Positions 1 to 10,095 of a DNA stretch of 54,791 nt are shown piece by piece. Each line of letters opens with the position of its first letter. Positions within the stretch are counted from its first letter, which is position 1. The notes below the pieces were generated by a model. The model was not told the origin of the DNA and did not search any database. It saw only the letters and a program-made list of their open reading frames with translations. Origin of the DNA: Azospirillaceae bacterium (GTDB taxonomy: Bacteria; Pseudomonadota; Alphaproteobacteria; Azospirillales; Azospirillaceae); the NCBI GenBank assembly GCA_028277115.1, contig JANQHG010000033.1, positions 1 through 54,791 on the forward strand. Reading direction: 5' to 3'. A program made the position numbers and the translations under genes.

Positions 1-834
1 GCCCGAGGTGTCGATCACCCGGTCGACCACGCCCTTGGCCGCGGCCGCGGTCATCACCACCCGGCCGCCGTCGGCGAACACCGCGCCGGTGTTGTCGACC
101 AGCGCGTCGACCGGCGTGCCGTCGTGGCGCAGCATCCGGGTCGTCACGGTGTCGTCGAGCGCGAGGTTGATCATCTGGTCGCCGTAAAGATCGACCGTAA
201 AGGTGCGGCCCGCCGCCAGCGTGACCTCGCCGAGTCGGGCTGCGATCACCCCGTGGTTGGCGACCGCCGGCGCGACCAGGCCGGCGAGCCCGGCGTCGGC
301 GATCGTGATCCGGCCGTGGTTTTCCACCGTGCCGCGCGCCATCCCGGCGTCGTCATGGAACACGTGGCGCCCGGCCATGAAATCGTCGTTGCGGATGTCC
401 GAGGTGGTCGCGACCAGCCCGGCGACGTCGATCCGGGCGTCCGGCCCGATGAACACGCCGTTCGGGTTGACCAGCCAGACCTGGCCGTTGGCGCTGAGCC
501 GGCCCAGAATCTCGGACGCGTCGTGGCCGACCACCCGGTTGAGCGCGATCGCGTCCGCACCCGGCTGGCGGAACTCGGTGTGCTCATGGCGGTCGATGTC
601 GAACGACTGCCATTCGACGATCGCCTTGTCCGAGCCTTGGGTGATCCGCAGATGGCCGGGGCCGGCCTGTTCGATCGTCGCGGTGCCGTCGACCACGACG
701 CCCCCGGACGGGTTGGCCAGCGCCGGCACGCTCACCGCCAGAACGACGGCCGCAAGTGGCCCGCACAATGCCGTGGTTGCGATCAATCGACGCCGAGCCG
801 TCCCCTCGCACTCGAGGCCGTTTTGCCCCTCCAT
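1..834 (-). CDS. Two-partner-secretion exoprotein (filamentous haemagglutinin N-terminal domain), C-terminus outside window
   Basis: The frame is open from an ATG at 834 to the left edge (278 codons seen, no stop), so the protein is truncated by the window. The N-terminus has a long basic n-region, a hydrophobic stretch (about residues 18-35) and an ALA-N type signal-peptidase site. A TPS secretion domain follows, shown by IALNRVVG near residue 90, the hallmark VNPNGVFIGPDARIDVAGL near residues 110-130, and repeating beta-helix motifs such as NHGVIAARLGEVTLAAG. Such proteins cross the outer membrane through a TpsB/FhaC partner; no TpsB gene is visible here. A second, unrelated-length TPS protein lies at 22213-25116. 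The start is the ATG preceded by GGAG about 10 nt upstream. The family call is firm; size and function are unknown because the body of the protein is missing. Confidence 0.88.
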   Translation of the reverse strand, partial: MEGQNGLECEGTARRRLIATTALCGPLAAVVLAVSVPALANPSGGVVVDGTATIEQAGPGHLRITQGSDKAIVEWQSFDIDRHEHTEFRQPGADAIALNRVVGHDASEILGRLSANGQVWLVNPNGVFIGPDARIDVAGLVATTSDIRNDDFMAGRHVFHDDAGMARGTVENHGRITIADAGLAGLVAPAVANHGVIAARLGEVTLAAGRTFTVDLYGDQMINLALDDTVTTRMLRHDGTPVDALVDNTGAVFADGGRVVMTAAAAKGVVDRVIDTSG

Positions 835-1158
835 CGCCGCCGTTCTCCGCCTTGTCGTCCGCGTGGCGCGCGCCCGACGGTCGATCCGGCGGGGCGGTTG
901 ATCAGCTGCCGCACGCGCTTCGCATGTGCGTTGAATTCAACGACAATGTGCACGGTATCTCAAGTAAACATTAAATCCGACGGACGTGGATGCACCGCCG
1001 CGCCGGTCTGCCGTGCGGCTCGGCTGCGGCGTCGCCGTTCGGCAGGTGCGGGTCGGGTCTCGTGCGTCCCCTGGGCATCCCAAAAAACCGCACGACCAGA
1101 CCGAACACCAAGGGGACATGGGGGGAGACGATGCGCCTTCCGACCGTCGACCGAGTTC
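835..1158. other. Intergenic region upstream of the TPS gene
   Basis: It lies between the start of the minus-strand TPS gene and a small EF-hand frame. A less GC-rich patch at about 920-985 could hold the promoter of the minus-strand gene, but I cannot assign -35/-10 boxes. A strong Shine-Dalgarno-like GGGGGGAG precedes an ATG at 1131; that frame gives a low-complexity Arg/Pro-rich product and is in a different frame from the EF-hand motif. Confidence 0.5.
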
Positions 1159-1311
1159 ATGACCGTGCGCATGGGCATGGGGCAGGGCCAGAGCCCGGAG
1201 CGCCAAGCGGCGATGGAGGCGTTCAAGCGCCGGCGGTTCGACCGCCTGGACCGCGACGGCGACGGCCTGGTCGGCCACGCCGAGGTCCGGGTCGGGCATC
1301 GGCCGTTCTGA
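1159..1311 (+). pseudogene. Small EF-hand reading frame, probably a remnant
   Basis: This 50-codon frame encodes a single canonical calcium-binding loop, DRDGDGLVGHAE (Asp at loop positions 1, 3 and 5, Glu at 12). It is preceded by a helix rich in Arg and Phe, as in bacterial periplasmic EF-hand proteins. Those normally have a signal peptide and at least two loops; here there is neither. The best ribosome-binding site, GGGGGGAG before the ATG at 1131, belongs to another frame. This pattern fits a gene broken by a frameshift and 3' loss. It could also be a genuine very small protein, or chance. The loop itself is clearly seen; that it is a gene is inference. Confidence 0.35.
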
Positions 1312-1332
1312 CCCGCCCGGGTTGTCGACGCC

Positions 1333-1370
1333 GGTGCCGCCTTGGGTCCGATCGGATCCGAGGCGGCACC
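1333..1370 (-). terminator. Inverted repeat after the chemoreceptor gene
   Basis: The arms GGTGCCGCCT and AGGCGGCACC pair perfectly, extended inward by partly matched bases. The element lies 13 nt past the stop of the minus-strand receptor gene. There is no T-run, so it is a terminator-like hairpin rather than a full intrinsic terminator. Confidence 0.5.
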
Positions 1371-1382
1371 GGGCGTGCGGCG

Positions 1383-3137
1383 TCAGGCGGCCTTGATGCC
1401 GTTGAGGAAGTAGCGGACCTCGCTGTCGAGGTTGGTCGCCTGGGCGCCGAGGTCCTCGATCACCTCGGCGACCTGATGGCTCGCGGCATCGACCGTGTGC
1501 ACCGTGCGTGCGACATGGTCGATGCTGTCGGCGACCTGTTGGGTGCTGGCCGCGGCGCGGTCGCACGATTGCGCGATCTCGCGGGTCGCCTCCTCCTGCT
1601 GGGTGACCGTGGCGGCGATCTCGCTTAGGGTGTGATCGATCTTGAGGATGCGTTCGAGCACGGTCTCGACCGAGGCGATCGCGGTCGCGGTGCCGTCGGT
1701 CACCGCCTTGACGGAGCCGCCGATGTCGACCGTCGCCTGCATCGTGTGCCGGGCCAACTGCTTGATCTCGGACGCGACCACCACGAAGCCCCGACCGGCC
1801 TCGCCGGCGCGCGCCGCCTCGATCGTGGCGTTGAGCGCGAGCAGGTTGGTCTTGCCGGCGATCGAGTTGATCAGGTTCGCGATATTGGCGATCCGCGCGA
1901 CCGCGGTCTCGAGCTCGCGCACCCGTTCGAACGAGGTCTTGGCCGACGCGACCGCGTCGTTCGACATCGCCGAGGACTGGGCGACCTCGCCGCTGATCGC
2001 CGCGATCGAGGCGTTCAGCTCCTCGGCCGCCGCCGACACGGTCTGGACGCTGGCGCTCGCCCCCGCCGCGCCTTCTGCGGTCCGGTCCGAGCCCTTGGCG
2101 GCTTCTTGCGCCGTCTTGGTCATCTCGTCGGCGGTGCTGCTGAGACGGTCGGTCGAGCCGCTGACCCCGCCGAGCACCTGGGCGACCGAGTCTTCGAAGC
2201 GGGTGATCAGGGCCTGCATTGCGACCAGACGCTGTTCGCGCGCCGCCGCCACCCGCGCGCGCTCGTCTTCCAGCGCGGTGCGCGCGACCGCGTTCTGGCG
2301 GAACACCTCGACCGTTTGGGCCATCGCGCCGATCTCGTCGTCGCGGCCGGCGCCGGGGATCTCAAGATCGGTGTCGCCGCCGGCCAGCCGGCGCATCGTC
2401 CGCGTCATCGCCGCGACCGGCCCGGTGACCGAGCGCACCAGGGTTACGCGCACCAGCGCCACGCCGACCACCATCAAAATTGCGCCGGCGGCGATCAGCG
2501 CCGCCACGATCGCCTCGAGCCGTGTGCGTTTGGCGGTGAGGTCGAGCGCGCTCGACAACACCGCGATCACATCGCCGTCCTCGAGCCCCATCGCACCATG
2601 GCAGGCGTGGCAGTTTTCCTGCTCCGCCCCCGGGGTCACCCCGAGCACGATCGGCAGGCTGCGCCGATAGACGTTGCCCTCCATCCGCCCGACCATCTGA
2701 CCGGTCGCGAGCGCCTCCTGATCGACCGGGTCGCGTGGCAGCTTGGCGGCGCGGTCGGGCTCGACATCGGCCATGTAGGCGACCACCGGCGCGCTCCAGC
2801 TGCTCCACACCTCGCCCGGATAGTCGATGTTGCGACGGTCGAACCAGTTGTTGAACACCCGAACCCCGATGTCGTCGAAATCCTCGACCCGGATCGCCAT
2901 CGCTTCGACAATCAGGGCGTGCAGTGAGTGCAACTCATTGTCACTGAACTCTTCCACATTGTGGACCATCTGGGTCCATTGCAGCCAGGCGACCGCGGCG
3001 GTCGCGAGGCCAACCAGCACGGCGAGCGCCGTTCCCACCAGGATCAAAAAGCGCTTCTGCAGCGATCGCCGCGCGTCGCCGGTGCCGGCCTGGCTCACGG
3101 GCGCGGGCCCGGCGTGGGTCGGAGTGGTGTCAGTCAT
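1383..3137 (-). CDS. Methyl-accepting chemotaxis protein with a periplasmic haem-c (DUF3365/Tll0287-like) sensor
   Basis: This is a transmembrane chemoreceptor that should signal through CheA/CheW. From the ATG at 3137 the order is: TM1 (about 25-47), a periplasmic region of about 160 residues ending in the c-type haem site CHACH (Cys176, Cys179, His180), TM2 (about 210-235), a HAMP domain with DDEIG, then a coiled-coil signalling domain with a hairpin tip of the [17 protein letters not shown] type. The sensor region ([25 protein letters not shown]) resembles DUF3365/Tll0287-like haem sensors for redox, oxygen or NO; that assignment is by motif. An upstream in-frame start at 3212 would add 25 low-complexity residues and is less likely. 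The gene stands alone, away from the che cluster at 41.8-54.8 kb. Confidence 0.88.
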   Translation of the reverse strand: MTDTTPTHAGPAPVSQAGTGDARRSLQKRFLILVGTALAVLVGLATAAVAWLQWTQMVHNVEEFSDNELHSLHALIVEAMAIRVEDFDDIGVRVFNNWFDRRNIDYPGEVWSSWSAPVVAYMADVEPDRAAKLPRDPVDQEALATGQMVGRMEGNVYRRSLPIVLGVTPGAEQENCHACHGAMGLEDGDVIAVLSSALDLTAKRTRLEAIVAALIAAGAILMVVGVALVRVTLVRSVTGPVAAMTRTMRRLAGGDTDLEIPGAGRDDEIGAMAQTVEVFRQNAVARTALEDERARVAAAREQRLVAMQALITRFEDSVAQVLGGVSGSTDRLSSTADEMTKTAQEAAKGSDRTAEGAAGASASVQTVSAAAEELNASIAAISGEVAQSSAMSNDAVASAKTSFERVRELETAVARIANIANLINSIAGKTNLLALNATIEAARAGEAGRGFVVVASEIKQLARHTMQATVDIGGSVKAVTDGTATAIASVETVLERILKIDHTLSEIAATVTQQEEATREIAQSCDRAAASTQQVADSIDHVARTVHTVDAASHQVAEVIEDLGAQATNLDSEVRYFLNGIKAA

Positions 3138-3502
3138 CGCCGGCAGCCCCTGTCTGGTTGAAGAGGTCGCGCCGACCGCCATGGTGGGTCGTTCTGCACG
3201 CCGGTCCGGCATGCCGTAACGCCACCCGTTGGTCCAAGTCCATTCAGCCTACGCCGAGTGTCTAGGGTGACGCAAGCGGTCACCCGAAAGAACTTCGCAA
3301 CAGTGCCTAAGACCTTGGACCGAGATTTGGCCTCGAATTAAACTAAATCCAAAGTGCCGGCGCGAGAATATCCGAGTGAACGAGTGGGATGCGCGGCACG
3401 ACCACGGCGATTGTTTGGCCGCCCCGGTCGAGGCGACCCAGGTGGGGGGGGCAAGGGGGCCGGCAGCCGGAGCCCCCTCACCGCGCGACCGGGGGCGGGC
3501 GA
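3138..3502. other. Intergenic region with an AT-richer patch and G-tracts
   Basis: About 3290-3365 is clearly less GC-rich than its surroundings and is the likely promoter zone of the minus-strand receptor. Around 3438-3490 runs of G and C form imperfect palindromes like the intergenic elements at 13171 and 33910. No gene is supported here. Confidence 0.4.
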
Positions 3503-4441
3503 TCACGGGTCGCCGGACGCCCGCAACAGCGCGTCGAGCTCGGCTTCGGCGCGATACCAATGTGCCTCGGCGCGGCCGTCGGGGCGGCCCTCGGCCTCCC
3601 ACAGTTGGTAAGCGCGTTCCCGGATCAAATGATCCTGCTGACCACGCGTCAAACCGGCAGCAATGTTGAGATCGATGTCGATCATCGTCTGGACCATCTC
3701 TGCGGTCAACTTGCCCTCGCCGGCACTCAAGGTCGTGGTTGCGACATAGGTCGCAAGCTGGCGCAGGCTGTCTTTGAGGTCATCGGGCAAGGGATTGTCC
3801 GGGCTGTTCACGCCGGCGCGGATCGCAACCCAAATCTGAAGGTTGTCATCGAGCGCTCGGCTCAGCTGGTCGGGCCCGTCGGCGTCGATCAGGGCGCGGG
3901 CGGCGTCCAGCATGGTGCGCGCGTCGCGGTCGATCCACGTCAGACCGCCCGCGCGTGCGGCATCGGCACCGGTCGACGCCGCGAGCGCGGTGTGGGCCCG
4001 CTGGGCGTCGCCGGTCGCCGGGTCGGATGATGACGGCGAATTGATCCAGATCATGGCGTCCTCCAAAGATGATCCCGATGCAATGTTATTTTGGTTTAGT
4101 GTGACCGTAGCGGCGACCGCTGCGATCAGGTGACGCATAAGAGGTGTGTCGTAGGCGGCGGGCACCGTGGCGCGGCCGGTCAGCCAGCCGTAGAGCTCGG
4201 GATCGGGCACCGAGAGCAGGGCCTCGTAGGCGTCGAGCGTGGCCGCATCCAGGGCGGCGAGATGGCGGTCGGCAAACCGGCCGAGCACCAGGTCCATTTC
4301 GCGGGTGCCGCGATGCCAGGACCGGAACCGGAGCCGGCGTCGGCGCACCGCCGACGACTCGGCCTCGTCGGGAGTGCGCTCGAGACGCGCGGTCTCGGGC
4401 GGGTCGGTCTCCGGTGGGGCTGGAGGGGCGGTCGGTGTCAT
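3503..4441 (-). CDS. SdhE (flavinylation factor) - FlaF (flagellin regulator) - DUF2934 continuous reading frame
   Basis: One uninterrupted frame holds three modules. Residues about 35-115 are SdhE-like: RRRRLRFRSWHRGTREMD contains the RGxxExD motif used in covalent FAD attachment to succinate dehydrogenase, followed by DPELYGWLTGR. Residues about 140-260 match FlaF, a flagellin-synthesis regulator of Alphaproteobacteria (DDNLQIWVAIRAGVNSPDN, then LPDDLKDSLRQLATYV). Residues about 270-305 match DUF2934 (IRERAYQLWEAEGRPDG). SdhE and FlaF are normally separate small proteins. The join is AT-rich and contains a strong internal ribosome-binding site before the ATG at 4054, so FlaF-DUF2934 may also, or only, be made as a separate 183-residue protein. 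A TGA one frame over at 4126-4128 sits where SdhE proteins usually end, so a one-base indel could have fused two genes. The start at 4441 follows AAGGGACA. Confidence 0.75.
   Translation of the reverse strand: MTPTAPPAPPETDPPETARLERTPDEAESSAVRRRRLRFRSWHRGTREMDLVLGRFADRHLAALDAATLDAYEALLSVPDPELYGWLTGRATVPAAYDTPLMRHLIAAVAATVTLNQNNIASGSSLEDAMIWINSPSSSDPATGDAQRAHTALAASTGADAARAGGLTWIDRDARTMLDAARALIDADGPDQLSRALDDNLQIWVAIRAGVNSPDNPLPDDLKDSLRQLATYVATTTLSAGEGKLTAEMVQTMIDIDLNIAAGLTRGQQDHLIRERAYQLWEAEGRPDGRAEAHWYRAEAELDALLRASGDP
4060..4064 (-). promoter_or_regulatory. Internal Shine-Dalgarno for a separate FlaF start
   Basis: On the minus strand TTTGGAGG lies 5 nt before an in-frame ATG at 4054, optimal spacing. 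The 40 nt further upstream are AT-rich and contain TAACAT, a possible -10 box. This supports independent translation of the FlaF-DUF2934 part. Confidence 0.6.
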
Positions 4442-4530
4442 GCGGCCGGTCTGTCCCTTAAGGCTTGGGTCGGGATCGCTGTGGCTCGGGTCGAGATGGC
4501 GCGGGTAAAAACGCCGTCGGCGCCGCTTTG

Positions 4531-5964
<1,434 letters not shown>

Positions 5965-6230
5965 CGATCACGTCTTCCAGCCGGTCGGTGCCAAGCTTCC
6001 CGGCTTTTGGTCCCGTTGCCATCACTGATCCTTAGGGGATTGACCCGGGTCTGGCAAGCCAGCCGCGGGGGCTCGCCAGCGACCCACCCGGTCTGCTATC
6101 GAAACGGATGCGCCGAGCGTGGATACCGGACCCGGCTGATCGACGCCGAACCCGCTGCCAGCGCTCGGCCGGCCCCCGGCCGGGCTGATTGATGCCGGCG
6201 ACCTTGAGGGGCGGCGCGAGGAGGGCTGAA

Positions 6231-6842
6231 ATGGACGCGTTCACGCGGTTGACCGGCGTTGTGGCGCCGTTACCGATGATCAATGTCGACACCGATATGA
6301 TCATCCCGAAACAATATCTCAAAACGATCAAGCGGACCGGTCTCGGTCGTTTCCTCTTCGATGAGTTGCGGCACGGCCCGGACCGCGCGGAGACTGCCGA
6401 CTTCGTTCTCAACCAGCCGGCGTATCGATCGGCCAAGATCTTAGTCGCATATGACAATTTCGGTTGTGGATCATCGCGCGAGCACGCGGTATGGGCGCTC
6501 AGCGACTTCGGCATTCGATGTGTGATCGCGCCGTCATTTGCCGACATCTTCTATAACAATTGTTTTAAGAACGGGATCCTGCCGATCCGGCTGCCGCGCC
6601 AAGAGGTCGACCGGTTGATCGCCGACGGTGAACGCGGTGCCAACGCCACGGTCACGGTAGACCTTGAGCGCCAAGAGATCACTGGCCCGGACGGCGGGTG
6701 TATCCGATTCGATATTGATCCGTTCCGCAAGCATTGCCTATTGAATGGACTTGATGACGTTGCCTTGACGTTACAGAAGCTGCCAGCAATCGAGGCATTT
6801 GAAGGGCAGCAGAAACAAAACCAACCCTGGCTGTGGCCTTGA
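6231..6842 (+). CDS. leuD: 3-isopropylmalate dehydratase small subunit
   Basis: LeuD (203 residues) pairs with the iron-sulfur LeuC subunit to isomerise 2- to 3-isopropylmalate in leucine biosynthesis. It shows the family signatures [12 protein letters not shown] near the N-terminus, [14 protein letters not shown] in the middle, and [19 protein letters not shown]. The start at 6231 is chosen because AGGAGGG lies 6 nt upstream; the earlier in-frame start at 6189 has no such site. leuC is not in the window; leuB follows after 129 nt on the same strand. The gene is noticeably less GC-rich than its neighbours. Confidence 0.96.
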   Translation: MDAFTRLTGVVAPLPMINVDTDMIIPKQYLKTIKRTGLGRFLFDELRHGPDRAETADFVLNQPAYRSAKILVAYDNFGCGSSREHAVWALSDFGIRCVIAPSFADIFYNNCFKNGILPIRLPRQEVDRLIADGERGANATVTVDLERQEITGPDGGCIRFDIDPFRKHCLLNGLDDVALTLQKLPAIEAFEGQQKQNQPWLWP

Positions 6843-6971
6843 CCGGCGGCGTTCGCCTTGGGCTCGAAACGACTTTAAACGAAGGGTTTGCGCTCGCTCT
6901 CGGGAGGGAGTACATCGTCTTTGGAAGCTCATTCCAGTTTCTGAAACGACCTCACCTGGAGTGCATGCGTA

Positions 6972-8099
6972 ATGCCCGCGCATGAAATGCCCGCCCAACG
7001 AAAGCTGTTGATCCTGCCTGGAGACGGCATCGGCCCCGAGGTCGTCCGCCAGGTCCGGCGGGTGATCGATTGGTTGTCGCGTCGCCGCGGTTTCGCGTTC
7101 GTGATCGAGGAGCGTCCGGTCGGCGGTGCGGCGATCGACCTGGACGGGGTGCCTTTGTCGGATGCGACGCTCGAGGCGGCGCTGGCGGCCGACGCGGTGC
7201 TGCTCGGCGCGGTCGGCGGGCCGAAATGGGACGGCATGCCGTTCGACCGGCGGCCCGAGGCCGGGCTGTTGCGGTTGCGCCGGGAGCTCGCGCTGTTCGC
7301 CAATCTGCGCCCGGCGATTGTGATCGACGCGCTGGTCGATGCCTCGCCGCTCAAGCCGGAGTTGGTGCGCGCCCTCGACTTGATGATCGTGCGCGAACTG
7401 ACCGGCGGCGTCTACTTCGGCGAGCCGCGCGGCATCGCCGATCTCGGCGACGGCGAACGCCGGGCGGTCAACACCCAAGTCTATACCAGCAGCGAAGTTC
7501 GCCGGGTCGCGCGGGTTGCGTTCGAGTTGGCGGCACGCCGGGGCAAACGGGTGTGCTCGGTGGAAAAGGCCAATGTGATGGAGACCGGGGTGTTGTGGCG
7601 CGAGGAGGTCACCCGCGTCCACGCCGACGAGTTCCCCGCGCTCGAGCTCACCCATATGTACGCCGACAATTGCGCGATGCAGTTGGTCCGCAACCCGCGC
7701 CAATTCGACGTCATCGTCACCGACAACCTGTTCGGCGACATGCTGTCGGACGAAGCGGCGATGCTGACCGGCTCGCTCGGCATGCTGCCGTCGGCGTCGC
7801 TCGGCGCACCGGACGCGGCCGGCCGGCGGCGCGCGCTGTACGAGCCGGTCCACGGCTCGGCGCCAGACATCGCAGGGCGCGACATCGCCAACCCGATCGC
7901 AACCCTGCTCAGCTTCACCATGATGCTGCGCTACTCGTTCGACCTGGCGGCGGAGGCCGACGCGATCGACGCCGCGGTGCACACGGTGCTGAAGGGCGGC
8001 ATGCGCACGGCCGACATCATGTCGCCCGGGATGGCCCGGTGTTCGACCACCGTGATGGGCGATGCGATCTTGCGCGCCCTCGACAAGCAGGCCGGCTGA
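6972..8099 (+). CDS. leuB: 3-isopropylmalate dehydrogenase
   Basis: This cytoplasmic NAD-dependent enzyme oxidises and decarboxylates 3-isopropylmalate to 2-oxoisocaproate, the third step of leucine synthesis. It has 375 residues, the usual length. Signatures are [11 protein letters not shown] at the start, GAVGGPKWD, the active-site lysine segment [12 protein letters not shown], the metal-binding [12 protein letters not shown], and [12 protein letters not shown] near the end. An alternative ATG five codons in (6987) is possible; the weak GGAG upstream does not decide between them. It forms a leu pair with leuD, but the 129-nt gap leaves room for a separate promoter. Confidence 0.96.
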   Translation: MPAHEMPAQRKLLILPGDGIGPEVVRQVRRVIDWLSRRRGFAFVIEERPVGGAAIDLDGVPLSDATLEAALAADAVLLGAVGGPKWDGMPFDRRPEAGLLRLRRELALFANLRPAIVIDALVDASPLKPELVRALDLMIVRELTGGVYFGEPRGIADLGDGERRAVNTQVYTSSEVRRVARVAFELAARRGKRVCSVEKANVMETGVLWREEVTRVHADEFPALELTHMYADNCAMQLVRNPRQFDVIVTDNLFGDMLSDEAAMLTGSLGMLPSASLGAPDAAGRRRALYEPVHGSAPDIAGRDIANPIATLLSFTMMLRYSFDLAAEADAIDAAVHTVLKGGMRTADIMSPGMARCSTTVMGDAILRALDKQAG

Positions 8100-8122
8100 G
8101 CCGTCGGACGGGCGGGGCGGCG

Positions 8123-8671
8123 GTGGCCCAGCGGTTCGCGCAGACCACCCGGGCGCTTGGCGCGGACAGCCCGGTCCGTCCGGCGGGTCTGCTGCTCGGC
8201 GCGACCGCGGTGGTCGGGCTATGGCTCGCCTGGGCGTTCACCGAGTCGCTGCCGCACACCGTGGCCAGCCGGCGGATCACGCTCGTCGGGACGGCGCCGT
8301 CGCGCGCGTGGCGGGTCGAGACCGGACCGGTCAGCCGCTACGAGACCGGGCCGGTGCAGATACTGCGGGTCGGTTTTTCGCCCGACGCGCGGCGGCGGGT
8401 CAATCCGGGCCAACCCGCACACCTTGAGATCACCGGCGCCGACGGGCGGCCGGTCCGGCTTGACGCCGTGGTCGCCGCCGGGTTCGATGCGCAGGGGGCA
8501 ATGTTGGTCGAGGTCCGCTCGGACCGCGATCTGGTCGGGCCGCTCGGGGCGGGCGGCCGGGTGGTGGTGCTGGTCGGCCGCCAGTCGCCGTTGGCGCGGA
8601 TGCTGGGTGGCGGCGGGCTCGAGAGGGCCGCCGAGGTCCGGCCGACGCTGGCTTGGCCGCCGCGGCGCTGA
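8123..8671 (+). CDS. Uncharacterised single-pass membrane protein
   Basis: The 182-residue protein has a GTG start 23 nt after leuB. It has one N-terminal hydrophobic segment (about residues 19-38, GLLLGATAVVGLWLAWAF), then a likely periplasmic, beta-rich region of about 140 residues without cysteines. The repeated Val/Leu/Arg pattern (DLVGPLGAGGRVVVLVGRQ) loosely recalls the hairpin-less adaptor domains of HlyD-type membrane-fusion proteins, but no decisive motif is present. I do not recognise the family. Position suggests co-transcription with leuB. The frame has normal codon bias and does not overlap another gene, which supports it being real. Confidence 0.5.
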   Translation: MAQRFAQTTRALGADSPVRPAGLLLGATAVVGLWLAWAFTESLPHTVASRRITLVGTAPSRAWRVETGPVSRYETGPVQILRVGFSPDARRRVNPGQPAHLEITGADGRPVRLDAVVAAGFDAQGAMLVEVRSDRDLVGPLGAGGRVVVLVGRQSPLARMLGGGGLERAAEVRPTLAWPPRR

Positions 8672-8796
8672 CCCCACGCGGGGGGCCGGCCGCAAAAATC
8701 CTCGCCGCCGTCTTCTCGCCACCCCCGGGCGCGTGCTACGAAACGCCGCCGTCTCGGTCACACCCGACCACCTCGCGACCCGAGGGCACCTGCTCT

Positions 8797-9582
8797 ATGG
8801 ACGACGTCTGGTCGCTGCGCTTTCGCATCGATGCGTTTACCCCCGACACCATCCCGATGGGCCGCCTCGGGAGCTATCTCACGGCGCTGGCGGCGCTGCT
8901 CGGTCACGACGAGGAGGTGCGGTTCCGGCGCCTCGACGCCCGCCAACTGACCCTGGTGATCGCGGTCGCGGCGGCGGCCGAACCATCGCTACGCGCGCGG
9001 CTCGCCGCGATGATCCGGCGCGAGGGGGCGGCCGAGGCCTTGGCGGCCTTCGATGCGCTCGACGATCGCCTGGCCGAGGATCACGCGATCGGCGTCCTGC
9101 TCGACGACGACGACGACAGCTTGTTGGTGGTGCCGGGGCGCAGCCGCGGCGACCGGCTGCGCTACGGTTTGGTCCGCCAGGCCGGGTCGCTCGACGGCGT
9201 GTTGATCCGGCTCGGCGGGCGCAGCGACGAGACCATCCCGGCCCATCTGCGCGACGGCGACCGGGTGCACATCTGTGCGACCACCGAGCCGCTGGCGCTC
9301 CGGCTCGCCCCGCATTACCGGCGCGATTTGTTGCGGGTGTTCGGCACCGGACGCTGGCAGCGCGGCGACGACGGTAGCTGGACCCGGCTCGGGTTTCTGA
9401 TCACCGACTTCGTCACGCTCGACGACCGGCCGCTCGCGACCGAGGTCGGCCACCTGCGCGCCGCGGCGACGCCGGCGGATTGGTGGGGGGCCGAGTGGCC
9501 CGGCGCCGGGTCCGGGGGTGCGGCCGAGCGGGCCCACGCCTTGGTCTCGGCATTGCGCATGACGCCGCGAAAAGGGGGCTGA
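8797..9582 (+). CDS. Uncharacterised protein encoded immediately upstream of a PIN-domain gene
   Basis: From the ATG at 8797 (GAGGG about 10 nt upstream) the protein has 261 residues. It begins WSLRFRIDAFTPDTIPMGRL, then a helix-rich section and an acidic run (LLDDDDDSLLVVPGRSRGD). It then has a beta-rich C-terminal half with DGVLIRLGGRSDETIPAHL and LRLAPHYRRDLLRVFGTGRW. I believe this is a conserved unnamed family of Alphaproteobacteria but cannot name it. Its stop is 3 nt before the PIN protein's start, so the two are translationally coupled. That arrangement is typical of antitoxin-toxin or adaptor-nuclease pairs, although 261 residues is large for an antitoxin. Confidence 0.65.
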   Translation: MDDVWSLRFRIDAFTPDTIPMGRLGSYLTALAALLGHDEEVRFRRLDARQLTLVIAVAAAAEPSLRARLAAMIRREGAAEALAAFDALDDRLAEDHAIGVLLDDDDDSLLVVPGRSRGDRLRYGLVRQAGSLDGVLIRLGGRSDETIPAHLRDGDRVHICATTEPLALRLAPHYRRDLLRVFGTGRWQRGDDGSWTRLGFLITDFVTLDDRPLATEVGHLRAAATPADWWGAEWPGAGSGGAAERAHALVSALRMTPRKGG

Positions 9583-9585
9583 CGA

Positions 9586-10095
9586 ATGGTGGTGTTCGAT
9601 ACCGGGATGCTGGTTTTATTGCTCGCACCCGAGGCGAGCCCGCCGAACGACCCCGCGACCGGCGCGCCGCTGGTGCGGCTGCGCGACCGGCTCGACCATC
9701 TTGTGGCGCGACTCGAGGCGTCGCGGGCCAAGATTCTGGTGCCAACCCCGGTGTTGTGTGAGCTGTTGATCGGTGCCGGGCAGGCCGGTGCCGGCTATCT
9801 CGAAATCATCAAGCGGTCGGCGCGCTTTCGGGTGGTCGATTTCGACCAGCGCGCCGCGGTCGAGACCGCGGCCGCGGTGCGCGATGCGATCGCCGTGCTC
9901 GGCGAGGCGCCCGGGACCGCGCTGACCGCGGCGCGCCAGGTGGTCGCGATCGCTAAGGTCGAAGGGGCGAGCGCGATCCATTCCGACGACCCGACGGTGC
10001 GCCGGCTCGCGGGTCGCGCCGGCGTGGCGGTGATCGCCAGCCACGAGCTCGAGGTGCCGCCCGAACACCCGCAGGCCGCCTTGCCGTTCGGGTAG
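9586..10095 (+). CDS. PIN-domain protein (probable ribonuclease)
   Basis: The protein has 169 residues, close to VapC-like PIN proteins but with an insertion. Acidic residues fit the PIN active site: Asp5 in VVFDTGMLVLLL, Glu in TPVLCELLIG, and Asp residues in AIHSDDPTVRRLAGRAG near the C-terminus. PIN domains cleave RNA using Mg or Mn held by these residues. The segment YLEIIKRSARFRVVDFDQRAAVE is like that of PIN proteins found beside the same type of upstream partner. The gene is coupled to its partner (3-nt gap). It could be a toxin or an RNA-processing enzyme. Confidence 0.8.
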   Translation: MVVFDTGMLVLLLAPEASPPNDPATGAPLVRLRDRLDHLVARLEASRAKILVPTPVLCELLIGAGQAGAGYLEIIKRSARFRVVDFDQRAAVETAAAVRDAIAVLGEAPGTALTAARQVVAIAKVEGASAIHSDDPTVRRLAGRAGVAVIASHELEVPPEHPQAALPFG

